A stretch of DNA of 6,397 bases, from assembly GCA_024511045.1 (NCBI GenBank), contig JANEMG010000149.1:1-6397 (forward strand), in the 5' to 3' direction. The translations under genes were made by a program, and so were the position numbers. The stretch is from Gammaproteobacteria bacterium (GTDB lineage: Bacteria > Pseudomonadota > Gammaproteobacteria > Methylococcales > Methylomonadaceae). Of this stretch, positions 1 to 6,116 are shown piece after piece. A model generated the notes under the pieces. It had not been told where the DNA came from. It saw nothing but the letters and a program-made list of their open reading frames with translations, and made no database searches. Position 1 is the stretch's first letter; every line of letters starts with the position of its first letter.

Positions 1-72
1 CAATAACCCATTGTTTTTCAAGCGAAAGAAACAAAATAAACAAGAATATTACCAAGCACTAATTTATCCGCC

Positions 73-92
73 ATATTAGTCGGCTCTAATAT
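73..92. repeat. AT-rich 7-bp inverted repeat (6-nt loop)
   Basis: ATATTAG (73-79) and CTAATAT (86-92) are perfect inverted repeats around the 6-nt spacer TCGGCT. No T-run follows on the + strand, so it is not a convincing intrinsic terminator. It could be a protein-binding dyad upstream of the DUF3014 gene, the tail of a structure belonging to a gene left of the window, or chance in AT-rich DNA. Confidence 0.4.
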
Positions 93-168
93 TCATTCTC
101 CAAAAAATTGGGAAACTTCAGATAATAAAAATTGCAGGGTATTCTCGGCAGAGGCTTTTTCAGCCAGA

Positions 169-192
169 TAATTCACTAAATAATTCACTAAA
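169..192. repeat. Perfect 12-bp tandem direct repeat
   Basis: TAATTCACTAAA occurs twice back to back (169-180 and 181-192), ending 19 nt before the ATG of the DUF3014 gene. The repeat sits where a promoter -10 region or 5' leader would be; GATAAT (167-172) and AATAAT (179-184) are -10-like within it, but no good -35 box stands at the right distance. It may be a slippage duplication or paired regulator sites. Confidence 0.75.
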
Positions 193-211
193 GATACAAG
201 GACTTGATATT

Positions 212-1099
212 ATGGGCAGATATGAATTGCAGGACAATTCCAGACCCTTTACCGTGCTTGTCACCGTGATGGTCTTGCTGATACTCGCCATCGCAGCCGG
301 TCTGATCTATTTCTATCAACAGCAGAAACAGACAGCACAGGAGACCGACCACTCTCAGTTCAGCGAGGAACTGACGCTGCCTTCGGAAAGGACTGAGCGG
401 CAACGGAACGCGCCGGATGCCACCCCGCCAGGCGCCTATTCACCGGACAACCGGCAACAGCAAGCAAAGCCTCCGCGACAGGCAGCACCCGTTCAGCAAC
501 AGCCCCTGCCACCGCTCGCTGACAGCGATGCTGCGTTCAGAAACGCTGTCGTCGCCCTTTCTCCCGACTTCGCTGAGTGGCTGCAGAGTGACAACCTGAT
601 CAGCAAATATCTCACCATCGTCAATGACTTCTCGCAGGGACTGCGCATTTACAAGCACATGCGCTTTCTGCAGCTGAAAAAGCCCTTCCAGGTGCTGCAG
701 GATCAACGCGGCATCTACATCGACCCGCAAGGCTACCGGCGCTATGACCAGCTGGCTGCCGCTGTCAACGCCATTAATATCCGGGACACGATGCAGCTGT
801 ATCATCGCTTCCGCCCCCTGTTCGTTCAGGTACTCGGGCAATTCGGCTACCCCCATGACTACCGCGTCGAAGACATTTTTGCCAAGGCCGTGGCCAACAT
901 CCTGGCCGCTCCGATACTGGAAGGACGCATCGACCTGATCCGTCCCACGGTGCGTTACAAATTTTCCGACAAAAAACTCGAAGCACTCAACCCGGTACAA
1001 AAACAGATGATCCGGATGGGTCCGCAAAACACCCGGATCATACAAAACAAACTGCGCTTGCTGATCGAAGCACTGCTGGCGACTGAAGCGCAGACCTGA
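212..1099 (+). CDS. Membrane-anchored DUF3014 family protein
   Basis: This is a 295-aa protein of unknown function. It starts with a short polar N-terminus, then one hydrophobic segment at about residues 14-35 that should be a signal anchor with the rest in the periplasm. Residues 36-97 form a Gln/Pro/Glu-rich, low-complexity linker. Residues about 98-290 match the DUF3014 domain as I know it: the LPPLADSD opening (99-106), YRRYDQL (175-181), FGYP (211-214), IRPTVRYKFSD (243-253) and RMGPQNTRIIQNKLR (268-282). The ATG at 212 is supported by an AAGGA Shine-Dalgarno (198-202) with 9 nt spacing. No enzymatic motif is visible. It is 193 nt from aroG with dyad-rich DNA between them, so it is probably a separate transcription unit. 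The family assignment is from remembered conserved blocks; the topology is inferred from hydropathy. Confidence 0.88.
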   Translation: MGRYELQDNSRPFTVLVTVMVLLILAIAAGLIYFYQQQKQTAQETDHSQFSEELTLPSERTERQRNAPDATPPGAYSPDNRQQQAKPPRQAAPVQQQPLPPLADSDAAFRNAVVALSPDFAEWLQSDNLISKYLTIVNDFSQGLRIYKHMRFLQLKKPFQVLQDQRGIYIDPQGYRRYDQLAAAVNAINIRDTMQLYHRFRPLFVQVLGQFGYPHDYRVEDIFAKAVANILAAPILEGRIDLIRPTVRYKFSDKKLEALNPVQKQMIRMGPQNTRIIQNKLRLLIEALLATEAQT

Positions 1100-1100
1100 T

Positions 1101-1152
1101 TGCCCGAGAAAACGACAATAACCCCACGCCAATGCCGGTTTGTCATCGGGCA
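1101..1152 (+). other. Nested hairpin after the DUF3014 gene
   Basis: TGCCCGA (1101-1107) pairs perfectly with TCGGGCA (1146-1152). Inside it GACAA (1114-1118) pairs with TTGTC (1140-1144). The internal loop is asymmetric (6 nt against 1 nt) and the apical loop is about 21 nt. It begins one base after the TGA stop of the DUF3014 gene. No T-run follows (CACCCCCCAT instead), so it is not a classical terminator. It could protect the 3' end of the mRNA or form part of a leader if transcription runs on into aroG. Confidence 0.45.
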
Positions 1153-1195
1153 CCCCCCATATTCTCGCAAACCGATCGAAATCACTGAAGAATCT

Positions 1196-1260
1196 TTGAC
1201 AAAGCAGAAATGCCGCATGACTAAAACCGTTAAAACAGTTAAAATTGGATGTTTTACAAT
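1196..1260 (+). promoter_or_regulatory. Candidate aroG promoter region with operator-like dyad
   Basis: A perfect -35 hexamer TTGACA lies at 1196-1201, but the best -10 candidates near it (such as TAAAAC at 1222) are weak or badly spaced. A better -10 box, TACAAT, lies at 1255-1260 with only AAAACA (1232-1237) as -35 at 17 nt spacing. A perfect inverted repeat, TAAAACA (1231-1237) and TGTTTTA (1250-1256) with a 12-nt spacer, overlaps that -10 and -35. This layout suits a repressor operator. It is not a good TyrR box (TGTAAA-N6-TTTACA). I see no TPP riboswitch in this leader. The promoter placement is inference only. Confidence 0.4.
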
Positions 1261-1264
1261 CAAT

Positions 1265-1281
1265 CCCGACCAACAGTCGGG
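1265..1281 (+). promoter_or_regulatory. GC-rich hairpin just upstream of aroG start
   Basis: CCCGAC (1265-1270) and GTCGGG (1276-1281) form a perfect 6-bp stem with a 5-nt loop, CAACA. It ends 11 nt before the aroG ATG at 1293, in the place where a Shine-Dalgarno would normally be; none is evident. If the TACAAT box at 1255-1260 is the -10, the hairpin is the extreme 5' end of the message, which could stabilise the mRNA or control ribosome access. There is no following T-run, so it is not a terminator. Confidence 0.5.
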
Positions 1282-1292
1282 CCGGTCAATTC

Positions 1293-2363
1293 ATGCAAAG
1301 TAAGTACCACACCGACGACCTGCGCATCTGTGGCACCAAGGAAGTCATCGCTCCCGATCAGGTTCATCAGGAACTGCCGCTGAACGATGCGGCGGCAGAA
1401 ACCACCCTGCAGGCGCGCAATGCCGTACACAACATTCTGACGCACAGGGACGACCGTTTGCTGGTCATCGTCGGCCCCTGCTCCATTCATGATACCGAAG
1501 CAGCACTGGAGTATGCCCAGAAACTGCTGGAAGCTGTCAGGCATTTGAAAAAGGATCTGCTGACGATCATGCGCGTCTATTTCGAGAAGCCGCGCACCAC
1601 GGTCGGCTGGAAAGGGCTGATCAACGATCCCGACCTGGACAGCAGCTTCAACATCAACAAAGGCATCAGGGTCGCCAGGAAATTATTGCTGGACGTCAAC
1701 AATATCGGCATGCCGGCGGCAACCGAATATCTCGATTTGATTACCCCGCAATATTTCTCCGATTTGATTGCCTGGGGTGCGATTGGCGCCAGAACCACAG
1801 AAAGTCAGGTACATCGCGAGCTGGCATCCGGCCTGTCCTGCCCGGTCGGGTTCAAGAATGCCACCGACGGCACCATCAAAACAGCCATCGATGCAATAGG
1901 CGCCGCAAGGAGTCCACATCACTTCCTGTCCCTGACCAAAGGCGGACATTCGGCCATTTTTTCCACCACTGGCAACGAAGATGCACACCTCATTTTAAGG
2001 GGCGGCAGCGATCGGCCGAACTACGATGCGGTCAGCGTGGAACATGCCGCCGAATCGCTGGAAGCGGCTGATCTGCCCGCCAATATCATGGTCGATTTGA
2101 GCCATGCCAATTGCCTGCGGCAATATCAACGGCAGATTCTGGTCGGCAAAGACGTCGCCGGACAGATAGCCACCGGCGACCGGCGGATTTTCGGGGGCAT
2201 GATAGAAAGCAATCTCAAAGCCGGACGCCAGGACGTCATTCCCGGAAAACCTCTGGTCTACGGCCAAAGCATCACCGACGGCTGCCTGGGCTGGAATGAT
2301 ACGGTAAAATTGCTGGAAGATCTGGCATTGGCCGTGCAGCAGCGCAGAAGCATCGAAAATTGA
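1293..2363 (+). CDS. aroG: 3-deoxy-7-phosphoheptulonate synthase (class I DAHP synthase, AroG type)
   Basis: This cytosolic enzyme condenses phosphoenolpyruvate with erythrose-4-phosphate to DAHP, the first step of the shikimate pathway to Phe, Tyr and Trp. The 356-aa length is close to the E. coli isozymes. Compared with E. coli AroG as I recall it, numbering is shifted by +2. The metal ligands are Cys63 (in GPCSIHD, 61-67), His271, Glu305 and Asp329. The substrate-binding Arg94 and Lys99 lie in MRVYFEKPRTTVGWKG, with Arg167 (GARTTESQVHREL) and Lys188 (VGFKN). DDLRI (8-12) and Pro152, Ser182, Phe211 and Ser213 match the AroG Phe-inhibition pocket, so feedback inhibition by Phe is plausible but not certain. 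TKGGHS (215-220) has Gly where I remember Trp in E. coli. An upstream in-frame TTG at 1245 is rejected: ATG 1293 gives the family N-terminus. No clear Shine-Dalgarno is seen. It is probably the first gene of an operon with thiSG and trmB. Confidence 0.95.
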   Translation: MQSKYHTDDLRICGTKEVIAPDQVHQELPLNDAAAETTLQARNAVHNILTHRDDRLLVIVGPCSIHDTEAALEYAQKLLEAVRHLKKDLLTIMRVYFEKPRTTVGWKGLINDPDLDSSFNINKGIRVARKLLLDVNNIGMPAATEYLDLITPQYFSDLIAWGAIGARTTESQVHRELASGLSCPVGFKNATDGTIKTAIDAIGAARSPHHFLSLTKGGHSAIFSTTGNEDAHLILRGGSDRPNYDAVSVEHAAESLEAADLPANIMVDLSHANCLRQYQRQILVGKDVAGQIATGDRRIFGGMIESNLKAGRQDVIPGKPLVYGQSITDGCLGWNDTVKLLEDLALAVQQRRSIEN

Positions 2364-2380
2364 TACAGGAACTTAACGCT

Positions 2381-3358
2381 ATGAACATCATTGTCAATGG
2401 GCAGAACCGTTCAATTGCCGACAACTGCAAGATCGGCGACCTGATCGAGGAAATGGGTCTGAGCGGCAAACGCATCGCCGTGGAACTGAACAAGGAAATC
2501 CTGCCCTTCGATCAATATCCGGACAGGTTGCTGCAGGATGGCGACCGCGTGGAAATCGTCCGCGCAATCGGCGGAGGCCAGGCAGATACCTTCCAGATTG
2601 CCGGAAAGACCTACCATTCGAGACTGCTGGTGGGAACCGGCAAATACAAGGATCTGGAGGAAACCCGCCAGGCAATTGCGGCCAGCGGCGCGGAAATCGT
2701 CACGGTCGCCATTCGTCGTACCAACATCGGCCAAAATGCCGATGAACCCAATCTCCTGGATGTCATTCCGCCGGATAAATACACCATATTGCCCAATACC
2801 GCCGGCTGTTTCAGCGTTGAAGACGCAGTAAGAACCTGTCGTCTGGCCCGGGAACTGCTCGATGGCCACAACCTGGTCAAACTGGAAGTCCTGGCCGATC
2901 AGCAGACCCTGTTTCCCGATGTGGCAGCAACCTTTGAAGCCGCCAGGGTTCTGGTGAAAGACGGCTTCGATGTCATGGTCTACACCAATGACGACCCGGT
3001 CGCCGCGAAAAGGCTGGAGGAAATCGGCTGCGTCGCCGTCATGCCGCTTGCCGCACCAATAGGCTCGGGTCTGGGCATCCGCAATCCCTACAATATTCTG
3101 ACCATCGTGGAAAATGCGCAGGTACCCATACTGGTCGATGCCGGCGTGGGAACGGCATCTGATGCCGCCATCGCCATGGAACTGGGCTGCGACGGAGTGT
3201 TGATGAACACGGCAATAGCGGAAGCAAAAAACCCGGTGTTGATGGCTTCGGCAATGAAAAAGGGCATCGAGGCCGGCCGGGAGGCCTATCTTGCCGGGAG
3301 AATGCCGCGCCGGCGTTTCGCCTCTGCCTCTTCTCCAATCGATGGCCTGTTCCTGTAA
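2381..3358 (+). CDS. thiG: ThiS-ThiG fusion: sulfur carrier protein and thiazole synthase
   Basis: This is a 325-aa single chain. Residues 1-66 are a complete ThiS (beta-grasp sulfur carrier) ending IGGG (63-66). Residues 67-325 are a complete ThiG TIM barrel. ThiG makes the thiazole phosphate of thiamine from 1-deoxy-xylulose-5-phosphate, dehydroglycine and the sulfur on the ThiS C-terminal thiocarboxylate. Visible ThiG marks are GTGKY (85-89), AIRRTNIGQ (110-118), LPNTAGC (137-143), the Schiff-base lysine Lys167 in VKLEV, MPLAAPIGSGLG (221-232), DAGVGTASDA (253-262) and MNTAIA (275-280). The two parts are joined with no linker and no stop; Gln67 is CAG. Free ThiS needs an exposed Gly-Gly end for adenylation by ThiF, so processing is expected. 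ATG 2381 is chosen over an in-frame TTG at 2360 because it starts ThiS properly and has AGGA (2367-2370) 10 nt upstream. It starts 17 nt after the aroG stop. Fusions of this type are known (a ThiS/ThiG bifunctional family exists), so it is not an assembly oddity by itself. Confidence 0.95.
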   Translation: MNIIVNGQNRSIADNCKIGDLIEEMGLSGKRIAVELNKEILPFDQYPDRLLQDGDRVEIVRAIGGGQADTFQIAGKTYHSRLLVGTGKYKDLEETRQAIAASGAEIVTVAIRRTNIGQNADEPNLLDVIPPDKYTILPNTAGCFSVEDAVRTCRLARELLDGHNLVKLEVLADQQTLFPDVAATFEAARVLVKDGFDVMVYTNDDPVAAKRLEEIGCVAVMPLAAPIGSGLGIRNPYNILTIVENAQVPILVDAGVGTASDAAIAMELGCDGVLMNTAIAEAKNPVLMASAMKKGIEAGREAYLAGRMPRRRFASASSPIDGLFL

Positions 3359-3378
3359 AGCGCCTGCTCTCCGAGTCG

Positions 3379-4083
3379 ATGCCAGCGGCTAAAACGACTG
3401 ATCCGCGCCGTATCCGCAGTTTTATTCGCCGGCAGGGCAGGATCACGCCCGCACAACGGCAGGCGCTGCAGGACTATCAGGGGGTTTTTTGCCTAGACCC
3501 GGAGCAAGCCCCCGATTTCCATGAAATTTTCCAGCGCAAAGCACCATTGTTCCTGGAAATCGGTTTTGGCGACGGTGACTGCCTGGCGGACATGGCGGCC
3601 GCCAATCCTGACCGGGACTATATCGGCATCGAGGTACACAGACCGGGCGTCGGCCATCTGCTGCTGCTGCAGCAACGAGGTCTGAGCAATGTCAGAATAT
3701 ACTGTCATGATGCGCTGGACATACTCGAACAGTGCATTCCAGATGACAGCCTGTCCGGCATACACCTGTTTTTCCCCGATCCCTGGCCAAAAAAACGCCA
3801 TCACAAACGGCGTATCGTCAAACCGGAGTTTGCAGAATTGCTGGCCGGAAAGCTGCATGAGGAGGGCTATTTTCATGCGGCGACCGACTGGGAAGACTAT
3901 GCGGAAGAGATGCTGCGGGTCTTGAATGGCTGCGGGTCTTTGCTCAATACCAGCCCCGATGACAGCTACTGCCGGCGCCCCGATCACCGGCCACTGACAA
4001 AATTCGAACAGCGCGGCATTCGTCTGGGCCATACCGTCCGGGACCTGCTTTTCAAAAAACGCAGCAGCCCTGCCGCCCTATAA
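3379..4083 (+). CDS. trmB: tRNA (guanine-N7-)-methyltransferase TrmB
   Basis: This cytosolic enzyme uses S-adenosylmethionine to methylate G46 in the variable loop of tRNAs. The 234-aa length is near E. coli TrmB. Residues 10-30 (RRIRSFIRRQGRITPAQ...) are the typical gammaproteobacterial N-terminal segment. The SAM-binding loop is LEIGFGDGDCL (59-69), followed by YIGIEVHRPGVG (81-92) and the acidic HDAL (110-113). The signature FPDPWPKKRHHKRRI (132-146) contains the proposed catalytic Asp134. TDWEDYAEEM and the C-terminal RPLTKFEQRGIRLGH are also diagnostic. It begins 20 nt after the thiSG stop without an evident Shine-Dalgarno, suggesting translational coupling or weak initiation. As I recall, thiS, thiG and trmB are adjacent in pseudomonads as well, so the order is conserved rather than odd. 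Confidence 0.96.
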   Translation: MPAAKTTDPRRIRSFIRRQGRITPAQRQALQDYQGVFCLDPEQAPDFHEIFQRKAPLFLEIGFGDGDCLADMAAANPDRDYIGIEVHRPGVGHLLLLQQRGLSNVRIYCHDALDILEQCIPDDSLSGIHLFFPDPWPKKRHHKRRIVKPEFAELLAGKLHEEGYFHAATDWEDYAEEMLRVLNGCGSLLNTSPDDSYCRRPDHRPLTKFEQRGIRLGHTVRDLLFKKRSSPAAL

Positions 4084-4103
4084 GACAAAGTCCTGATGCA
4101 GCG

Positions 4104-4139
4104 GGCTGGCGGTTATGACCGCGAAAGCCACCAATTTTT
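4104..4139 (+). terminator. Possible intrinsic terminator after trmB
   Basis: GCGGT (4109-4113) and ACCGC (4118-4122) form a 5-bp stem with loop TATG. Outside it GGCT (4104-4107) can pair with AGCC (4126-4129) across a small asymmetric internal loop. TTTTT follows at 4135-4139, five bases after the outer arm. The stem is imperfect and the T-run is short, so this is a moderate candidate for the end of the aroG-thiSG-trmB transcript. The T-run orientation does not serve the opposing GTPase gene. Confidence 0.45.
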
Positions 4140-4220
4140 CCACTCTCCGGTTATCGTGTGGAGGCTGGCAAGAAGGATTTCGGCTGTATGTTTGGCAGGC
4201 GACTCCTGGCGCCATGCTGA

Positions 4221-6038
4221 TCAGGAGAGCGATTCCACCGGCTCGACGATACGCTCTTCCTGTCTTTCGACAGGAGCCTGGCTTTGCTCTTCCATCTGCA
4301 TGGCCTTGATGATGATGGCCAGTTCATTGCGCTGCTGCTTCAGAGGCTCCAGTTCCTTTTCCAGGTTGGTGATGTTTTCCAGGACACTGCCCTTGGAATC
4401 GTTGATTTTTCTCAACATCTGCAGACGGCTTTCGATCTGTTTCTTGTGATCCTTGATCTGATGCATCAGCGGCGTCAATACGCTGTTGCTCCAGGTTGTT
4501 GCATCCTTGTGCGCCTGTTTCAGGATATTCCGGGCCTTGCTGATCAGCGTACTGTACAGTTTGTTGATGACGATACTCTGTTCGGTCATCGTCGTTTTGG
4601 CGCTATTGCGAAAAGCCTCGCCTTCCTCGAAAATCTGCTCCAGTTCGAATTGATACTGCTTGATGGAAAACAGTTGCGGTTCGATCTCCTTGAAGCCGTA
4701 TTCATCCTGAAATTTCTTGTGGATGGCCTTCACCAGACGCCGCGTTTCATTGGTAATATCGACGCTGTCCTGCAATAGATCCCGCAACTCATCGAACAAT
4801 TTGCGCATGCTCTGCTTCATGCCATAGGTGGTCAGGCTTTTGGACATTTCATGCTTGGTGTTTCTGATGATTTCATCGATTCTTTCCTTGGCCATGGAAT
4901 CGATCAGCATCTTCGCCTGTACGGTAAACACCCGCCTGCTGGCCTGGAAATTTTCCACATTGGCCATATAGGCATTTTGCCGGTCGTGGGTTTCCGCCAT
5001 CAATTTACCGGTCATTTCCTGGTTTTCGAAATCCACTTTCTTGAATTCTTCCAGCTGCTGAATGGCATTTCTCAGCTTGGTATCGGTCAGATTCAACGAC
5101 TCACTGACCAGAAAACCGATATCGCGCCTGATGGTCTCCAGCAGGATATTTCGGCGTTGCTTGAGAATATCGTCCGACAAATAGTTTTCCAGCGCCGACA
5201 GACGGCTCTTGTCCAGCAACTCCGCGTCCGACTTGACCTTGGCCAGCAGCGCCTGTTTGGCGGAAACCGGAAAGATCGCCGCCTGTTCGATGCCCAGGGT
5301 CTTTGCGGAAATCTCGATCTGTGACTTGATCGCGTCTTCATAACCGCTCTCGCCGGAAAGATCGTCCCACATGGCATCGATCTTGTTCATCACCACGGCG
5401 AGACCCTGCTTGTTGGTTCCCCGGGCATGACAGACATGGTTGCGCCACATTTCCAGGTCGCTCTTGGTGACGCCGGTATCGGCAGCCAAAACGAAAATGA
5501 TAGCCTGAGCGCTGGGCAGCATGCTCAACGTCAATTCCGGCTCCGAACCCAAAGCATTCAACCCCGGGGTATCCAGAATGGCCAGGCCTTCCTTCAGCAG
5601 CGGATGTGGAAAGCTGATCAAGGCATGACGCCAACAGGGTATTTCAACTTTTTCGGGATCGACGATGCCCTGTTCTGCGGCCTCCTGCTCATTGAACAAC
5701 CCCAGCTTGTCGGCGACTTCCCTGCTGACTTCCTTGACGGCGACCAGCTCCTTGAAAGCCTCCTGCATCTGCGTCGGCGAGTTGCAGTCCAGATCGATCT
5801 GGGTCCAGCGGTCCGGTTTCTGTTTGTATTCGATCAGCGAGATATCTTCCAGCCTGCTCTCGATATTCAGCAGCCGGATATAGCTGCCACCGGCTTCGTC
5901 ATGAAACAGCTCCGTTGGACACATGGTCGTGCGGCCCGGGGAAGAAGGCAGCAACCTGACGCCGGTCTCGGCAAAGAACAGCGAATTGATCAGTTCGGTT
6001 TTACCGCGCGAGAACTCGGCGGCAAATGCGAGTGTCAC
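4221..6038 (-). CDS. Dynamin-family (dynamin-like) large GTPase, 5' part separated by an in-frame stop
   Basis: The open frame of 605 codons (GTG at 6038) encodes a large GTPase of the bacterial dynamin-like type; members remodel or tether membranes, but this one's role is unknown. Motifs, numbered from the GTG: G1 P-loop AEFSRGKT (7-14, Ala in place of the usual first Gly), G2 SPGRTTMCPTE (33-43), G3 DTPG (156-159) and G4 NKID (218-221). Residues from about 290 on are mostly charged helix with likely coiled coil at about 535-590 (KQIESRLQMLRKI, LEKELEPLKQQRNEL), and an acidic tail. I see no transmembrane segment. The GTG start falls inside the first beta-strand of the GTPase fold (VTLAFAAEFSRGKT), so it is a poor natural start. 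The same frame continues upstream to ATG 6206 except for one TGA (6117-6119), giving a 661-codon original. No other stop or frameshift is seen. It converges on trmB with a 137-nt gap. Family confidence is high; the functional state is uncertain. Confidence 0.85.
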   Translation of the reverse strand: MTLAFAAEFSRGKTELINSLFFAETGVRLLPSSPGRTTMCPTELFHDEAGGSYIRLLNIESRLEDISLIEYKQKPDRWTQIDLDCNSPTQMQEAFKELVAVKEVSREVADKLGLFNEQEAAEQGIVDPEKVEIPCWRHALISFPHPLLKEGLAILDTPGLNALGSEPELTLSMLPSAQAIIFVLAADTGVTKSDLEMWRNHVCHARGTNKQGLAVVMNKIDAMWDDLSGESGYEDAIKSQIEISAKTLGIEQAAIFPVSAKQALLAKVKSDAELLDKSRLSALENYLSDDILKQRRNILLETIRRDIGFLVSESLNLTDTKLRNAIQQLEEFKKVDFENQEMTGKLMAETHDRQNAYMANVENFQASRRVFTVQAKMLIDSMAKERIDEIIRNTKHEMSKSLTTYGMKQSMRKLFDELRDLLQDSVDITNETRRLVKAIHKKFQDEYGFKEIEPQLFSIKQYQFELEQIFEEGEAFRNSAKTTMTEQSIVINKLYSTLISKARNILKQAHKDATTWSNSVLTPLMHQIKDHKKQIESRLQMLRKINDSKGSVLENITNLEKELEPLKQQRNELAIIIKAMQMEEQSQAPVERQEERIVEPVESLS

Positions 6039-6116
6039 CCGGTCCGACTTCAGCCCTTCCAGAATATTCAGGATCGTGTCCGTGCTATGAGGATCGGTCA
6101 GGCCATAGCGTTGACG

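Noticed and set aside
440..1273. Long - strand open frame (277 codons) opposite the DUF3014 gene
   Set aside because: It mirrors a gene with recognisable conserved blocks, has no ribosome site or recognisable product, and open antisense frames are common in GC-biased codons.
1245..1292. TTG start at 1245 for aroG
   Set aside because: The added 16 residues are not part of the family N-terminus, the region overlaps the promoter dyad and hairpin, and ATG 1293 gives the expected start and length.
1100..1292. TPP riboswitch or TyrR box ahead of the aroG-thiSG operon
   Set aside because: No CTGAGA-type thi-box sequence and no TGTAAA-N6-TTTACA arrangement could be found.
2360..2380. TTG start at 2360 for thiSG
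   Set aside because: It overlaps the aroG stop and adds seven residues before the typical ThiS start; ATG 2381 has AGGA at 10 nt.
4140..4220. Terminator for the GTPase gene in the convergent gap
   Set aside because: Short dyads such as CAGG/CCTG are present, but none is followed by a T-run on the - strand.
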